A stretch of DNA of 20,976 nucleotides from Gammaproteobacteria bacterium UBA2955 (GTDB lineage Bacteria > Pseudomonadota > Gammaproteobacteria > Pseudomonadales > Azotimanducaceae): NCBI GenBank assembly GCA_002348825.1, contig DEBN01000077.1, positions 6,966 through 27,941 on the forward strand, read 5' to 3'. Within the stretch, counting starts at the first letter, position 1. Every line of letters starts with the position of its first letter. Shown one piece after another: positions 7,873-15,173 of the stretch. The notes beneath the pieces were generated by a model. That model was not told the DNA's origin. It did not search any database and was given only the letters and a program-made list of their open reading frames with translations. The position numbers and the translations under genes are program-made.

Positions 7873-9318
7873 ATGGAACTGGCTATGGAACTCTCCGCAC
7901 AGGAAATGCACGCGCGGTTGCAACGTGTCCTGACAAATGTTTTTCCTGACTTCGAGACGCTAGAACGCGTTGAGCGGTTGTCTGGTGGAGCGAGTCAGGA
8001 GACCTATCGGATAGAGCTAACCCGACGCGGTAAGCCGGCGATTTTGGCCATGCGTCGGGCGTCGGGTGGTGTCGAGGGCGAAGTAACTGCGGCTCACCCG
8101 GGCCTTGCGGTAGAGGCGCTGCTGATGCAGACCGCTGCCAAGGCGGGTGTTCCCGAACCCGAAGTGCACTACGTGTTGAGGCCGGAGGATGGCGTGGGCG
8201 CGGGCTTCATTATGCAGTGGCTCGAAGGGTTTACGCTTGGGGCGCAGATCGTCAAAGCGCCGGAACTTGCGGAGATCCGCCCGCAATTGGCGCGCCGTTG
8301 CGGCGAGGTTTTGGCGCAGATTCACGGCATCGACCTGGTAGCCAGCGGCTTGGACCAGCACCTACAGCATCAAAGCGCCGAGGAATACGTCAGACAGACC
8401 TGGCAGCGCTATCAGGACTTCAAAACACCCCAACCTATGATCGATTACACCGCCCGCTGGTTGTTAGATCACTTGCCGGAAAACACGACACCGGCGCTGG
8501 TGCACAATGACTTTCGCAATGGCAATGTGATGGTAGATCCCAACGGTATTGTTGCGGTCCTCGACTGGGAAGTGGCTTATATGGGCGACCCAATGCGAGA
8601 TCTCGGTTGGATTCTGACTCATTCTTGGCGTTTTGGACGTGATCATTTGCCGGTAGGTGGGTTCGGTGAAATTGCAGATTTACTTTCAGGTTATGAGTCC
8701 GTTAGCGGTAAACCCGTAGATCCCGAGGCGGTTAAATTTTGGCAGATTTTCGGTTCATTCTGGTGGGCCGTTGGCTGTCTAGGTATGGCCGAACACTATC
8801 GCAACGGTCCGGATAAGACAGTGGAAAGACCCGCTGTGGGCCGTCGCTCTTCAGAGTGTCAGGTAGACTGCGTGAATCTATTGATTCCTGGATCTGTGGT
8901 TTTGGAGCAACCGGAGACAGCGGCGGCGGCAATGCCCGGTGTGGACGAACTGCTTACCAGCGTCAGTGACTTTTTACGCGATGAGGTAATGACAAATACG
9001 CAAGGTAGGTTGCAATTTCTGGCACGGGTTGCGGCTAATTCGTTAGATATCGTGCAGCGCGAGCACGCTTTGTCAGCACCTTGTCTGCTCAGCGAAGAGA
9101 GACGACTGCGAGACCTTTTCAACGTGCCAGACGATTCGTCGTTGGCGTTGGACGATCTGCGCTGGCGGCTCGTACATGAGCTCCGAGACGGTTCAATGCC
9201 GCTGGACTCAGAGTTGTTGCAGACCCACTTACGGGCAACAGTTGTGAATCAGATTGCGATAGACCAACCGCGCTATGCAGGATTCAAAACGGCCATGAGC
9301 GAAGCGAATACGATATAA
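7873..9318 (+). CDS. APH-like kinase fused to a DUF6285/LvaB-like domain; candidate 4-hydroxyacyl-CoA kinase
   Basis: A 481-residue two-part protein. Residues 15-325 form an aminoglycoside-phosphotransferase-like kinase: GGASQETY (38-45) as nucleotide loop, LAMRR (58-62) with the strand-3 region, HNDFRNGN (211-218) with catalytic Asp213 and Asn218, and LDWE (230-233) with metal-binding Asp231. Residues about 354-470 (MPGVDELLTSVSDFLRDEV, then RLQFLARVAANSLDIVQRE) form a helical domain of DUF6285 type, commonly a separate small protein beside such kinases; I believe LvaB of the levulinate pathway is of this kind. The APH part is about the usual 330-350 residues, so this is a fusion, not an extended kinase. 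AAGGAG lies 11 bases before the ATG; an in-frame ATG at 7885 is an alternative. Context argues against antibiotic resistance. Confidence 0.85.
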   Translation: MELAMELSAQEMHARLQRVLTNVFPDFETLERVERLSGGASQETYRIELTRRGKPAILAMRRASGGVEGEVTAAHPGLAVEALLMQTAAKAGVPEPEVHYVLRPEDGVGAGFIMQWLEGFTLGAQIVKAPELAEIRPQLARRCGEVLAQIHGIDLVASGLDQHLQHQSAEEYVRQTWQRYQDFKTPQPMIDYTARWLLDHLPENTTPALVHNDFRNGNVMVDPNGIVAVLDWEVAYMGDPMRDLGWILTHSWRFGRDHLPVGGFGEIADLLSGYESVSGKPVDPEAVKFWQIFGSFWWAVGCLGMAEHYRNGPDKTVERPAVGRRSSECQVDCVNLLIPGSVVLEQPETAAAAMPGVDELLTSVSDFLRDEVMTNTQGRLQFLARVAANSLDIVQREHALSAPCLLSEERRLRDLFNVPDDSSLALDDLRWRLVHELRDGSMPLDSELLQTHLRATVVNQIAIDQPRYAGFKTAMSEANTI

Positions 9319-9333
9319 GACGGAGATTTGATA

Positions 9334-10134
9334 ATGCAGTTAGACGGTAAATTGGCAGTCATCACGGGCGGTATTAGTGGGCTCGGTAGGGCTACGGCAG
9401 AGCGGTTTGCAAAAGAGGGCGCGCGGGTTGTTATCGCAGACATACACGCAGAAAAAGGTGAAACAGCCGCTCAGGAAATGTCCGCAGGTGGCGCAGCAAT
9501 CGAATTTATTGCAGTGAATGTAAGCGATGAGGACAACCAGCAAGCGCTGTTTGACGATGTGGTGCGTCGATACGGCCAGCTTGATGTTGTCGTTGCGGCC
9601 GCCGGTATTTCATCGGCTGGGTATGTCAGCGGCGAAGTTGCAACCCCTGCAGAAGATCCAGAGCAGAACTTCCTGTACAACAAACCGATTGCCGACTGGC
9701 AACGGGTACTGGATGTGAATCTTACCGGGGTGGCAATTACGGACCGATTGGCGGCGCGTCATATGCTGGCGCTGGGTTGCAACGGTTCGATCATTAACAT
9801 CGCCTCTATTGCTGGCAAGCGACCTCTGCCTGGCGCTGCGGATTACTGCGTTTCTAAAGCTGGGGTGATTATGCTCACCAATGTTTTCGCTACGGAATTG
9901 GCGACTAAAAATATCCGCGTGAACGCGATTGGTCCCGGATTTATTGAGACACCGATGACGGCAAGCATTCGTCAATCGCCAGAATGGGTCGAAACAGTGA
10001 TGCAGATGACACCGATGCAGCGTTTTGGGCAGGCTCACGAGATTGCTAATACAGCATTGTTTCTCGCCAGTGACGAATCCAGCTATGTTACGGGGCAGAC
10101 ACTTTTCCCCAGCGGCGGTATGCACACTGGTTAA
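9334..10134 (+). CDS. NAD-dependent short-chain dehydrogenase/reductase (FabG-like), last gene of the catabolic operon
   Basis: A 266-residue classical SDR with TGGISGLG (11-18), Asp36 after strand 2 (VIAD), which favours NAD(H), AAAG (88-91) in place of the usual NNAG, Ser158 (NIASIAG), Tyr171/Lys175 (YCVSK) and PGFIETPM (201-208). The segment between AAAG and DWQRVLDVNL is about ten residues longer than in typical FabG-like enzymes and may shape the substrate pocket. The ATG at 9334 has CGGAGA 7 bases upstream; a TTG at 9328 would add two residues but is too close to that site. The gap to the kinase gene is 15 bases. Context suggests interconversion of a 3- or 4-hydroxy/oxo acyl-CoA (LvaD-like or beta-oxidation-like); the substrate is not visible. 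Confidence 0.88.
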   Translation: MQLDGKLAVITGGISGLGRATAERFAKEGARVVIADIHAEKGETAAQEMSAGGAAIEFIAVNVSDEDNQQALFDDVVRRYGQLDVVVAAAGISSAGYVSGEVATPAEDPEQNFLYNKPIADWQRVLDVNLTGVAITDRLAARHMLALGCNGSIINIASIAGKRPLPGAADYCVSKAGVIMLTNVFATELATKNIRVNAIGPGFIETPMTASIRQSPEWVETVMQMTPMQRFGQAHEIANTALFLASDESSYVTGQTLFPSGGMHTG

Positions 10135-10143
10135 TAGGCTGTA

Positions 10144-11157
10144 TCACCAAACGGAATCGTAGGCACTGAGGCTTGCCGCGCCACCGGTGTGAATGAAGAC
10201 AATGTGCTCGTGTTCGTCAAAATTCCCGAGAGTGATTTGATCGATTAATCCAGCAGCGGCTTTACCTGAGTACACTGGATCTAACAAAATGCCTTCGAGT
10301 GACGCGAACATCTCGATGGCCGCCAAACCGGACTGGGTGGGCTGGCCGTAGGCGCCGCCAAAATAGGCGTGATTGATGTGTATGGGCAGGTTAGCGACGG
10401 ATTGCACAACACCAAAGCGCTGCTGCATTGAGGTCAATATACTATTTATGCGCTGTTTAAGCGTGTCTGGGTCCGGGTGGAATACGTTAATCCCCAGAAT
10501 ATCGATGTTAGAACCCTGGGCCGCATTACCGAATACTAATCCTGCTTGAGTCCCGGCACTGGCTGAAGCGTGAACGATTTGGGTCGGCGTAAACGGGGCC
10601 TGCCAGACTAATTCACTGATGCAACGGCTGTAGCCCAGAGCGCCAATGGCATTTGAGCCCCCCGCGGGTATCTCGTAAACGGTTTTCTCCTGTTGCTGCA
10701 GCCCCTGCAGAAGGTTCTTGCGGCCCTCGTCAAAGTCGTCCAGGTCAAAGGTGTGAATATGCGCGTTGAGTAATCGGTTGAACAACATGTTGCCGTTGTT
10801 GAGATAGTTTTGATCGCGACGATCTACTCTGCGACTGAGGAGTAAGTGACAGTCGATCCCAATCTTAGCGCACGCTGCTGCGGTTTGTCGGGCATGGTTA
10901 GACTGCACGGCACCGTAGCTGACAATGGTGTCCGCGCCGTGCGATTGGGCGTCGGCGATTAAATATTCGAGCTTTCGGGTTTTGTTGCCACCAGTGGCCA
11001 GACCGCTGCAGTCGTCGCGTTTTATCCATATTTTTGGCCCGCCGAGTTCAGCGCTAAGACGTGGGAGATGTTCCAGTGCCGTTGGCCAGTGGCCCAACGG
11101 CGTTTTAGGCAGCGCGGCTAACCAATCCGGGTCGTTAAATGAATGCGCTGACGTCAA
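10144..11157 (-). CDS. D-cysteine desulfhydrase-like PLP enzyme (ACC deaminase family)
   Basis: A 337-residue fold-type II PLP enzyme. Lys59 in GGNKTRKLEYL is the Schiff-base lysine, QSNHARQTAA (85-94) is the substrate-carboxylate loop, and SASAGTQAG (198-206) binds the PLP phosphate. At the two positions separating ACC deaminases from D-cysteine desulfhydrases (Glu295 and Leu322 in ACC deaminase), this protein has Ser297 (LDPVYSGKA) and Thr324 (IHTGG). It thus fits the desulfhydrase side, which turns D-cysteine into pyruvate, sulfide and ammonia, not ethylene-precursor breakdown. The start is a TTG at 11155-11157 with AGGGGAGA about 7 bases upstream. It follows the PfkB gene by 13 bases and is convergent with the catabolic operon. 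Confidence 0.87.
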   Translation of the reverse strand: MTSAHSFNDPDWLAALPKTPLGHWPTALEHLPRLSAELGGPKIWIKRDDCSGLATGGNKTRKLEYLIADAQSHGADTIVSYGAVQSNHARQTAAACAKIGIDCHLLLSRRVDRRDQNYLNNGNMLFNRLLNAHIHTFDLDDFDEGRKNLLQGLQQQEKTVYEIPAGGSNAIGALGYSRCISELVWQAPFTPTQIVHASASAGTQAGLVFGNAAQGSNIDILGINVFHPDPDTLKQRINSILTSMQQRFGVVQSVANLPIHINHAYFGGAYGQPTQSGLAAIEMFASLEGILLDPVYSGKAAAGLIDQITLGNFDEHEHIVFIHTGGAASLSAYDSVW

Positions 11158-11170
11158 GATATCGTCTCCC

Positions 11171-12079
11171 CTAAAGCGCCGGTTGGGCGCCGTGATGCAT
11201 TAAACAATGGCGTGCTCGTTGCAGACCCGCGTCAACGGCGGCGTCCAAATAAGCCAGTGGCTGCTCGGTATCGCGGAGCAGTTGGCTCGCTAACCCGGCG
11301 GCAAAAGCATCGCCGCTGCCCGTAGGATCTACCGCTCCCGAGACTTTTTCTACTGCGTAACGTTTTTCTCTACCGTCGCTGAGTAATACTTCGACGGCGG
11401 CCTCGCCGTGAGTGATAACGGTTGTGTTGCTACGGAAAATTTCTGGTGCATGGGTGTGAATGTGCTGAGCTTCATGTGTGTTCACTACCAACCAGTGCGA
11501 ATAGCCCGAGCACGCTTTCAGCATAGCCGCGTCCATTTGATCGGTAAACTGGCCCGGACACCAGATCACCAAAGCGGTCGGATTGTGCTCGTGCACAAAA
11601 TTCATGGTGTGTAGCATCAATTCCGGCGGGAAAGGAGCGCACAGCATTAGCCTGCAGTGCGCAAGCTTAGATTTAATTGACCCGAGGTGACGCACCCAGG
11701 TCGCGGGCAAAACCTCGGGACCCGAATGGAAAGCGGTGAATTGCTGGCCGTTAGGGTCGCTTATGATGTAGGCGCTGGCGCAGTGCGCATTACGGTCATG
11801 ATAGATGCCCGCTAGATCTAGATTCTGCATCCCAAGAGCAGTTTGATAGCGCGCGTGATCGATTCCGCTGACGCTCAGCAGCAGTGGCGAGTGCTGTAAC
11901 GCAGCAAGGTGATGCACTAAGTTACCGCCGCAACCGCCTAGATGCTCGGTGGTTCCGCTGACTTTGCAATTCAATCCGGGTCCGCTGCCGCCAAAGGGTG
12001 TTTGGGTCGTGGTGATGTGGTCGTACGCCAAAGCACCTAAAACCGCTATGGCCGGTTTCTCAGGTGCGTTTTTTGTCAA
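11171..12079 (-). CDS. PfkB-family carbohydrate/nucleoside kinase (adenosine-kinase-like)
   Basis: About 302 residues of a ribokinase-fold kinase. Signature 1 is GGCGGN near residues 48-53; signature 2 is VDPTGSGDAFAAG near 250-262, with the catalytic base Asp in GSGD and the anion hole formed by GSG. The overall layout, with a short lid (DHITTTQTPFGG) and TEHLGGCGGN, is closest to bacterial adenosine kinase-like PfkB proteins; substrate remains open. Two adjacent in-frame TTG codons (12080-12082 and 12077-12079) can start translation. The second is 7 bases from GGAG and is preferred. The gene overlaps the end of the DUF454 gene by about 20 bases and precedes the D-cysteine desulfhydrase-like gene by 13 bases, so the three are probably one operon. 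Confidence 0.85.
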   Translation of the reverse strand: MTKNAPEKPAIAVLGALAYDHITTTQTPFGGSGPGLNCKVSGTTEHLGGCGGNLVHHLAALQHSPLLLSVSGIDHARYQTALGMQNLDLAGIYHDRNAHCASAYIISDPNGQQFTAFHSGPEVLPATWVRHLGSIKSKLAHCRLMLCAPFPPELMLHTMNFVHEHNPTALVIWCPGQFTDQMDAAMLKACSGYSHWLVVNTHEAQHIHTHAPEIFRSNTTVITHGEAAVEVLLSDGREKRYAVEKVSGAVDPTGSGDAFAAGLASQLLRDTEQPLAYLDAAVDAGLQRARHCLMHHGAQPAL

Positions 12080-12341
12080 CAAAGATCTCCGCAGTAGCCC
12101 ATAGAGCGACCTTCAAGCGAGCCTGCAACGTCAGTTCTCTGGACGATTCCAAACGTGCTAAAAACCGGCCCAGTTTTGGCTGTTTTGCCAACTGATGAGC
12201 TAAAAAGGGTGAGGCGCTGGCAAGGCACATAGTGCCGATGGCAAAGAACACGAAGCCAGGCATCAATGGCACGGCCAGACCGATAAATCCTAGAGCCATG
12301 CACAAACAGCCGGTAACGCCAAGGAAAATACGTACAATCAT
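12060..12341 (-). CDS. DUF454 (YbaN-like) small inner-membrane protein
   Basis: From the ATG at 12339-12341 this is a 93-residue protein with two close hydrophobic segments in the first 45 residues (MIVRIFLGVTGCLCMALGFI, then VPLMPGFVFFAIGTMCLA), then SASPFLAHQL and a basic tail with RLKVALWATAEIF. The GxIGxxxPLxPxxxF pattern is the hallmark of DUF454/YbaN, whose function is unknown. The reading frame stays open to 12440, but the upstream residues do not resemble the family, and none of the candidate starts has a good Shine-Dalgarno, so the start is uncertain. Its 3' end overlaps the PfkB kinase start, suggesting coupled translation. It is the likely first gene of the minus-strand trio. Confidence 0.75.
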   Translation of the reverse strand: MIVRIFLGVTGCLCMALGFIGLAVPLMPGFVFFAIGTMCLASASPFLAHQLAKQPKLGRFLARLESSRELTLQARLKVALWATAEIFVDKKRT

Positions 12342-12530
12342 AGTGACAGTTACAGTTGTTGATTCACGTTTGAACAAGCACGAACCGTACCAAAAGTTAG
12401 TGGCCATGGGCATGGGCGCTGCGCGGTTATTTCGGGGCACCCTCGCATAATTTGGCTAAAAAATGGCAAAAACCCCCACGCCATACGCCGAGCGGTGAAT
12501 AAATTGGCGTAATAGCCAGCGGAGCAATTC
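12342..12530. promoter_or_regulatory. divergent control region between the DUF454 operon and the FrnE-like gene
   Basis: A 189-base gap between genes pointing away from each other; part of it (to 12440) is open in the DUF454 frame. It includes a pyrimidine-rich ACCCCCAC run (about 12472-12480). No confident -35/-10 pair was found. GCGGAG sits 6 bases before the ATG at 12531. Confidence 0.4.
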
Positions 12531-13172
12531 ATGTTAACAATCGAAATTTTTTCCGACGTTATTTGTCCGTGGTGCTTTATCGGTAAGCGTCGCCTTGATA
12601 AAGCGCTCCTCGGGGAAACCGGCGACGACGTTGCTTTGCGTTGGCGCCCCTACCAGTTATACCCCGGTTTGCCTCCTCAGGGACGGGATCGACGTGCGTT
12701 TATTCGACGCCGCTATGGCGCGGCAGCGGACCCCACGCAGATACCGGGTCGTATTCGCGAAGAAGCAGAACAGGAGGGTCTGGAACTACGTTATGACCTC
12801 ATCACGCGGTTGCCGAATACCCTGTTGGCGCATCGTTTGATGGAGCTTGCGGCGTTACGCGATTGTCAGGATGCGCTAGCGGAGGCGCTTTTTGTCGGGT
12901 ATTTCTGTCGCGGCGAAGACGTGGGCGATACCGACACGTTGTTAAATATTGGAGTACAGGCAGGGTTAGACGGCCAAGAGAGCGAACAGGTACTTGCCGG
13001 CGACTTTGGCTTAGCGGAGGTCAAACAGCAATTGCAACGGGCTCCAGACGTCGGAGTGGCTGGGGTGCCCGGATACTTGTTAGGCGGTGGATTTTTGTTA
13101 CCAGGAGCGCAAAGCGTCGATACCCTGCAGCAGATTATCGCTAGAGCCAAGATTCGGCTGGGCGATCACTGA
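12531..13172 (+). CDS. DsbA-family (FrnE-like) thioredoxin-fold oxidoreductase, cytoplasmic
   Basis: A 213-residue thioredoxin-fold protein with an inserted helical domain. The active-site motif CPWC is at 12-15 (SDVICPWCFIGKRRL), and the cis-proline loop GVAGVP ends at Pro180, followed by YLLGGGFLLPGAQS, the usual FrnE/DsbA-like ending. There is no signal peptide, so unlike DsbA it should act in the cytoplasm, as FrnE and the related 2-hydroxychromene-2-carboxylate isomerase family do; the two active-site cysteines favour a disulfide oxidoreductase role. GCGGAG precedes the ATG by 6 bases. It stands alone on the plus strand, divergent from the DUF454 gene and convergent with cysE. Such proteins are often linked to oxidative-stress or thiol metabolism. 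Confidence 0.88.
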   Translation: MLTIEIFSDVICPWCFIGKRRLDKALLGETGDDVALRWRPYQLYPGLPPQGRDRRAFIRRRYGAAADPTQIPGRIREEAEQEGLELRYDLITRLPNTLLAHRLMELAALRDCQDALAEALFVGYFCRGEDVGDTDTLLNIGVQAGLDGQESEQVLAGDFGLAEVKQQLQRAPDVGVAGVPGYLLGGGFLLPGAQSVDTLQQIIARAKIRLGDH

Positions 13173-13204
13173 TTGAGACTTAGCCTAAAGATTGCTCGGT
13201 GCAA

Positions 13205-13230
13205 AACCGCAGTTGGAGTGCTTTGCGGTT
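13205..13230 (-). terminator. weak hairpin terminator candidate for cysE
   Basis: AACCGCA (13205-13211) and TGCGGTT (13224-13230) form a perfect 7-base stem with a 12-base loop at the cysE stop codon. On the minus strand it is followed by a T-run of only four. It may serve the convergent frnE/cysE end, but the short U tract makes it weak. Confidence 0.35.
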
Positions 13231-14104
13231 ACAGGTCTGCAAAGCCGCGTACGTGGTCCATATCGTGGGCGGGGATTTGATCGTGTGGATCGCCTACTAC
13301 TTTTGCTGGGATTCCCGCTACGGTGACGTTAGGTGGTACGTCGTTGAGCACCACACTGCCGGCGCCGACTTTGGCATTTATTCCCACTTCAATGTTGCCA
13401 ATGATCTTGCAGCCAGCGGACAGCAACACCCCACGACGAATCTTCGGGTGCCGATCACCGCCGGTTTTGCCGGTGCCACCAAGAGTCACTGAATGCAGGA
13501 TTGAAACGTCATCCTCAACCACGGCGGTCTCGCCTATTACAATGCCCGTGGCGTGGTCGAGCATGATTCCCGAGCCGACCCGTGCAGCGGGGTGTAGGTC
13601 CACACCCAACGTTACGCTGATCTGATTCTGAAAAAATTGGGCCAGGGTGCGCCGTTCTTTATTCCATAACCAATGTGCGATTCGATGCGCCTGCAACGCG
13701 TGGAAGCCCTTGAAAAATAGGAACGAGCTGGACAGGTCATCACACGCTGGGTCGCGTGTGTAAGTCGCCATAATGTCGATCTCGGCCGAGCTGAGAATTT
13801 CTGAATCATCATCGATCGCCTCGGCGATTACGTCGCGTATCAACATGGTGGGCAACATGGGGTTATCGAGCTTGCTGGCTAGGCGAAAACTCAGGGCATC
13901 ACCAAAACTCCGGTGGTTGAGAATCGTGGCGTGAAAATAGCTGCCGAGAATCGGCTCTTCTTCGGCCTTTCGCTCGGCTTCCTCGCGCATTGATGGCCAC
14001 AAATCTTCAGGGCCATTAATCGCCTTTAACTGGTCTTTTTCAGACCCTGCAATGATCTGTGCGAAACGTTTTTCGCTGTTGATGAGATGATTCGCCTGAG
14101 CCAT
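13229..14104 (-). CDS. cysE: serine O-acetyltransferase CysE
   Basis: A 291-residue serine acetyltransferase that makes O-acetylserine from serine and acetyl-CoA, the first step of cysteine synthesis. It aligns closely with the E. coli protein: the N-terminal helical domain (GSYFHATILNH, TRDPACDDLSSSFLFFKGFHALQAHR), then a left-handed beta-helix of hexapeptide repeats from about 170. Catalytic-region residues Asp183-His184 (LDHATG) and His219 (GGDRHPKIR) are present. Compared with E. coli it has about 27 extra N-terminal residues and a C-terminus some eight residues shorter, ending FADL, not in the terminal isoleucine that docks into CysK. The ATG has GGAGGG 5 bases upstream. It is divergent from nadK. 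Confidence 0.96.
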   Translation of the reverse strand: MAQANHLINSEKRFAQIIAGSEKDQLKAINGPEDLWPSMREEAERKAEEEPILGSYFHATILNHRSFGDALSFRLASKLDNPMLPTMLIRDVIAEAIDDDSEILSSAEIDIMATYTRDPACDDLSSSFLFFKGFHALQAHRIAHWLWNKERRTLAQFFQNQISVTLGVDLHPAARVGSGIMLDHATGIVIGETAVVEDDVSILHSVTLGGTGKTGGDRHPKIRRGVLLSAGCKIIGNIEVGINAKVGAGSVVLNDVPPNVTVAGIPAKVVGDPHDQIPAHDMDHVRGFADL

Positions 14105-14258
14105 TGCACCCTCCAGTTGCTCGTTGGCTTATCGCAGGCACTTGAGCGTAGACAGATTTGCTTTGATTGCAAGCATTGTCGGGGTTAGAACCGCTGTGTA
14201 AGGTGGGAACAATTCGCAGTGACGTTGCGCACTCAAAGCCGTAAGAAAAGAAACGTAT
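14105..14258. promoter_or_regulatory. divergent control region between cysE and nadK
   Basis: This 154-base gap must carry promoters for both genes. It contains a small inverted repeat, TTGC-N7-GCAA, within TTGCTTTGATTGCAAGCA (near 14158-14175), roughly mid-way between the two starts. No -35/-10 pair was clear. The nadK start has only a weak AAGAAAAG purine tract upstream. Confidence 0.4.
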
Positions 14259-15161
14259 ATGCATTCACAGCAAGATCAAGGGGATTTCCAGCGCGTGGGC
14301 GTTGTTGCTCGACACCACACCGAGAGCATACTCGAGAGCGTTGTGAATGTTACGGCAGTGCTAAAAGGCGCCGGCAGTGATGTTGTGGTCGACGCCGATA
14401 CGGCTACGGCGCTGCCCGATGGTTCCCATAGCGTGGTAGAGAAATCCGCGTTAGAGAGCTTGGATCTGGTAGTGGTTGTTGGCGGCGACGGCAGCCTCCT
14501 CGGTTATGGTCGTGACCTAGCTGCCTCCGGTGTGCCGGTGGTGGGTGTGAACCGGGGAGGGTTGGGCTTTCTTGCCGCTGTTTCGCCCGAGCAAATCGAA
14601 GCGTCGTTTGCACAAATTCTGCGCGGAGACTATGCCATTGAAGAACACTTTTTGCTTCAGGCCTCGGTCAGCCGCAAAGGTCAAGTGGTGGCCATGCAGA
14701 GCGCATTGAACGATGTGGTGGTAAATCCCGGCAGTCCCGCGAGAATGATGGAGTTTGCATTGTGGGTTGACGACGAATACGTTTATGACCAGCGCTCGGA
14801 CGGGCTGATTATTGCCAGCCCGACCGGCTCAACGGCCTACGCGCTTTCGGCGGGCGGCCCGATTATGCACCCCGGGTTGGATGCGATCGCGATTGTGCCG
14901 ATGTTTCCACACACGCTGACATCCAGACCCCTGGTGGTGCCAGGCGAGAAAGTTCTGCGTTTACGTTTATTGGATGTTTCAGACGCGGAGGCGCAAATGA
15001 GCTGTGATTCTCAGGTTCATGTAGAGCTGCAAATTGGTGACGAAGTCGTCATAGAAAAGCATGCCGCCCCACTGCGACTGCTTTATCCACCGGGCCACAG
15101 TTTCTATCAATCATGCCGAAGCAAGTTAGATTGGGGCAGTCGCTTGGGAGGGCGTCGCTGA
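14259..15161 (+). CDS. nadK: NAD kinase
   Basis: A 300-residue ATP-NAD kinase that phosphorylates NAD to NADP in the cytoplasm. The signature GGDGS lies at 75-79 with catalytic Asp77, followed by GVNRGGLGFLAAV (96-108), the NAD-contact ALNDVVV (Asn151-Asp152; most homologues have Asn-Glu), and SPTGSTAYALSAGGPI (187-202). The length matches proteobacterial NadK. The ATG at 14259 gives the expected N-terminus. In many gammaproteobacteria nadK sits beside grpE/recN or metallophosphoesterase genes; here it is alone between divergent cysE and convergent mocA, ending only 12 bases from the latter. Confidence 0.96.
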   Translation: MHSQQDQGDFQRVGVVARHHTESILESVVNVTAVLKGAGSDVVVDADTATALPDGSHSVVEKSALESLDLVVVVGGDGSLLGYGRDLAASGVPVVGVNRGGLGFLAAVSPEQIEASFAQILRGDYAIEEHFLLQASVSRKGQVVAMQSALNDVVVNPGSPARMMEFALWVDDEYVYDQRSDGLIIASPTGSTAYALSAGGPIMHPGLDAIAIVPMFPHTLTSRPLVVPGEKVLRLRLLDVSDAEAQMSCDSQVHVELQIGDEVVIEKHAAPLRLLYPPGHSFYQSCRSKLDWGSRLGGRR

Positions 15162-15173
15162 AGGCGATTGCTG

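Noticed and set aside
7873..9318. Aminoglycoside resistance phosphotransferase
   Set aside because: APH fold only; the operon of acyl-CoA genes and the DUF6285-like tail point to a metabolic kinase.
9610..10125. A 171-codon minus-strand frame inside the second SDR gene
   Set aside because: Antisense to the SDR catalytic motifs; His/Arg/Cys-rich translation without structure.
10144..11157. ACC deaminase (ethylene-lowering enzyme)
   Set aside because: Ser297 and Thr324 replace the Glu and Leu expected of true ACC deaminases; D-cysteine desulfhydrase fits better.
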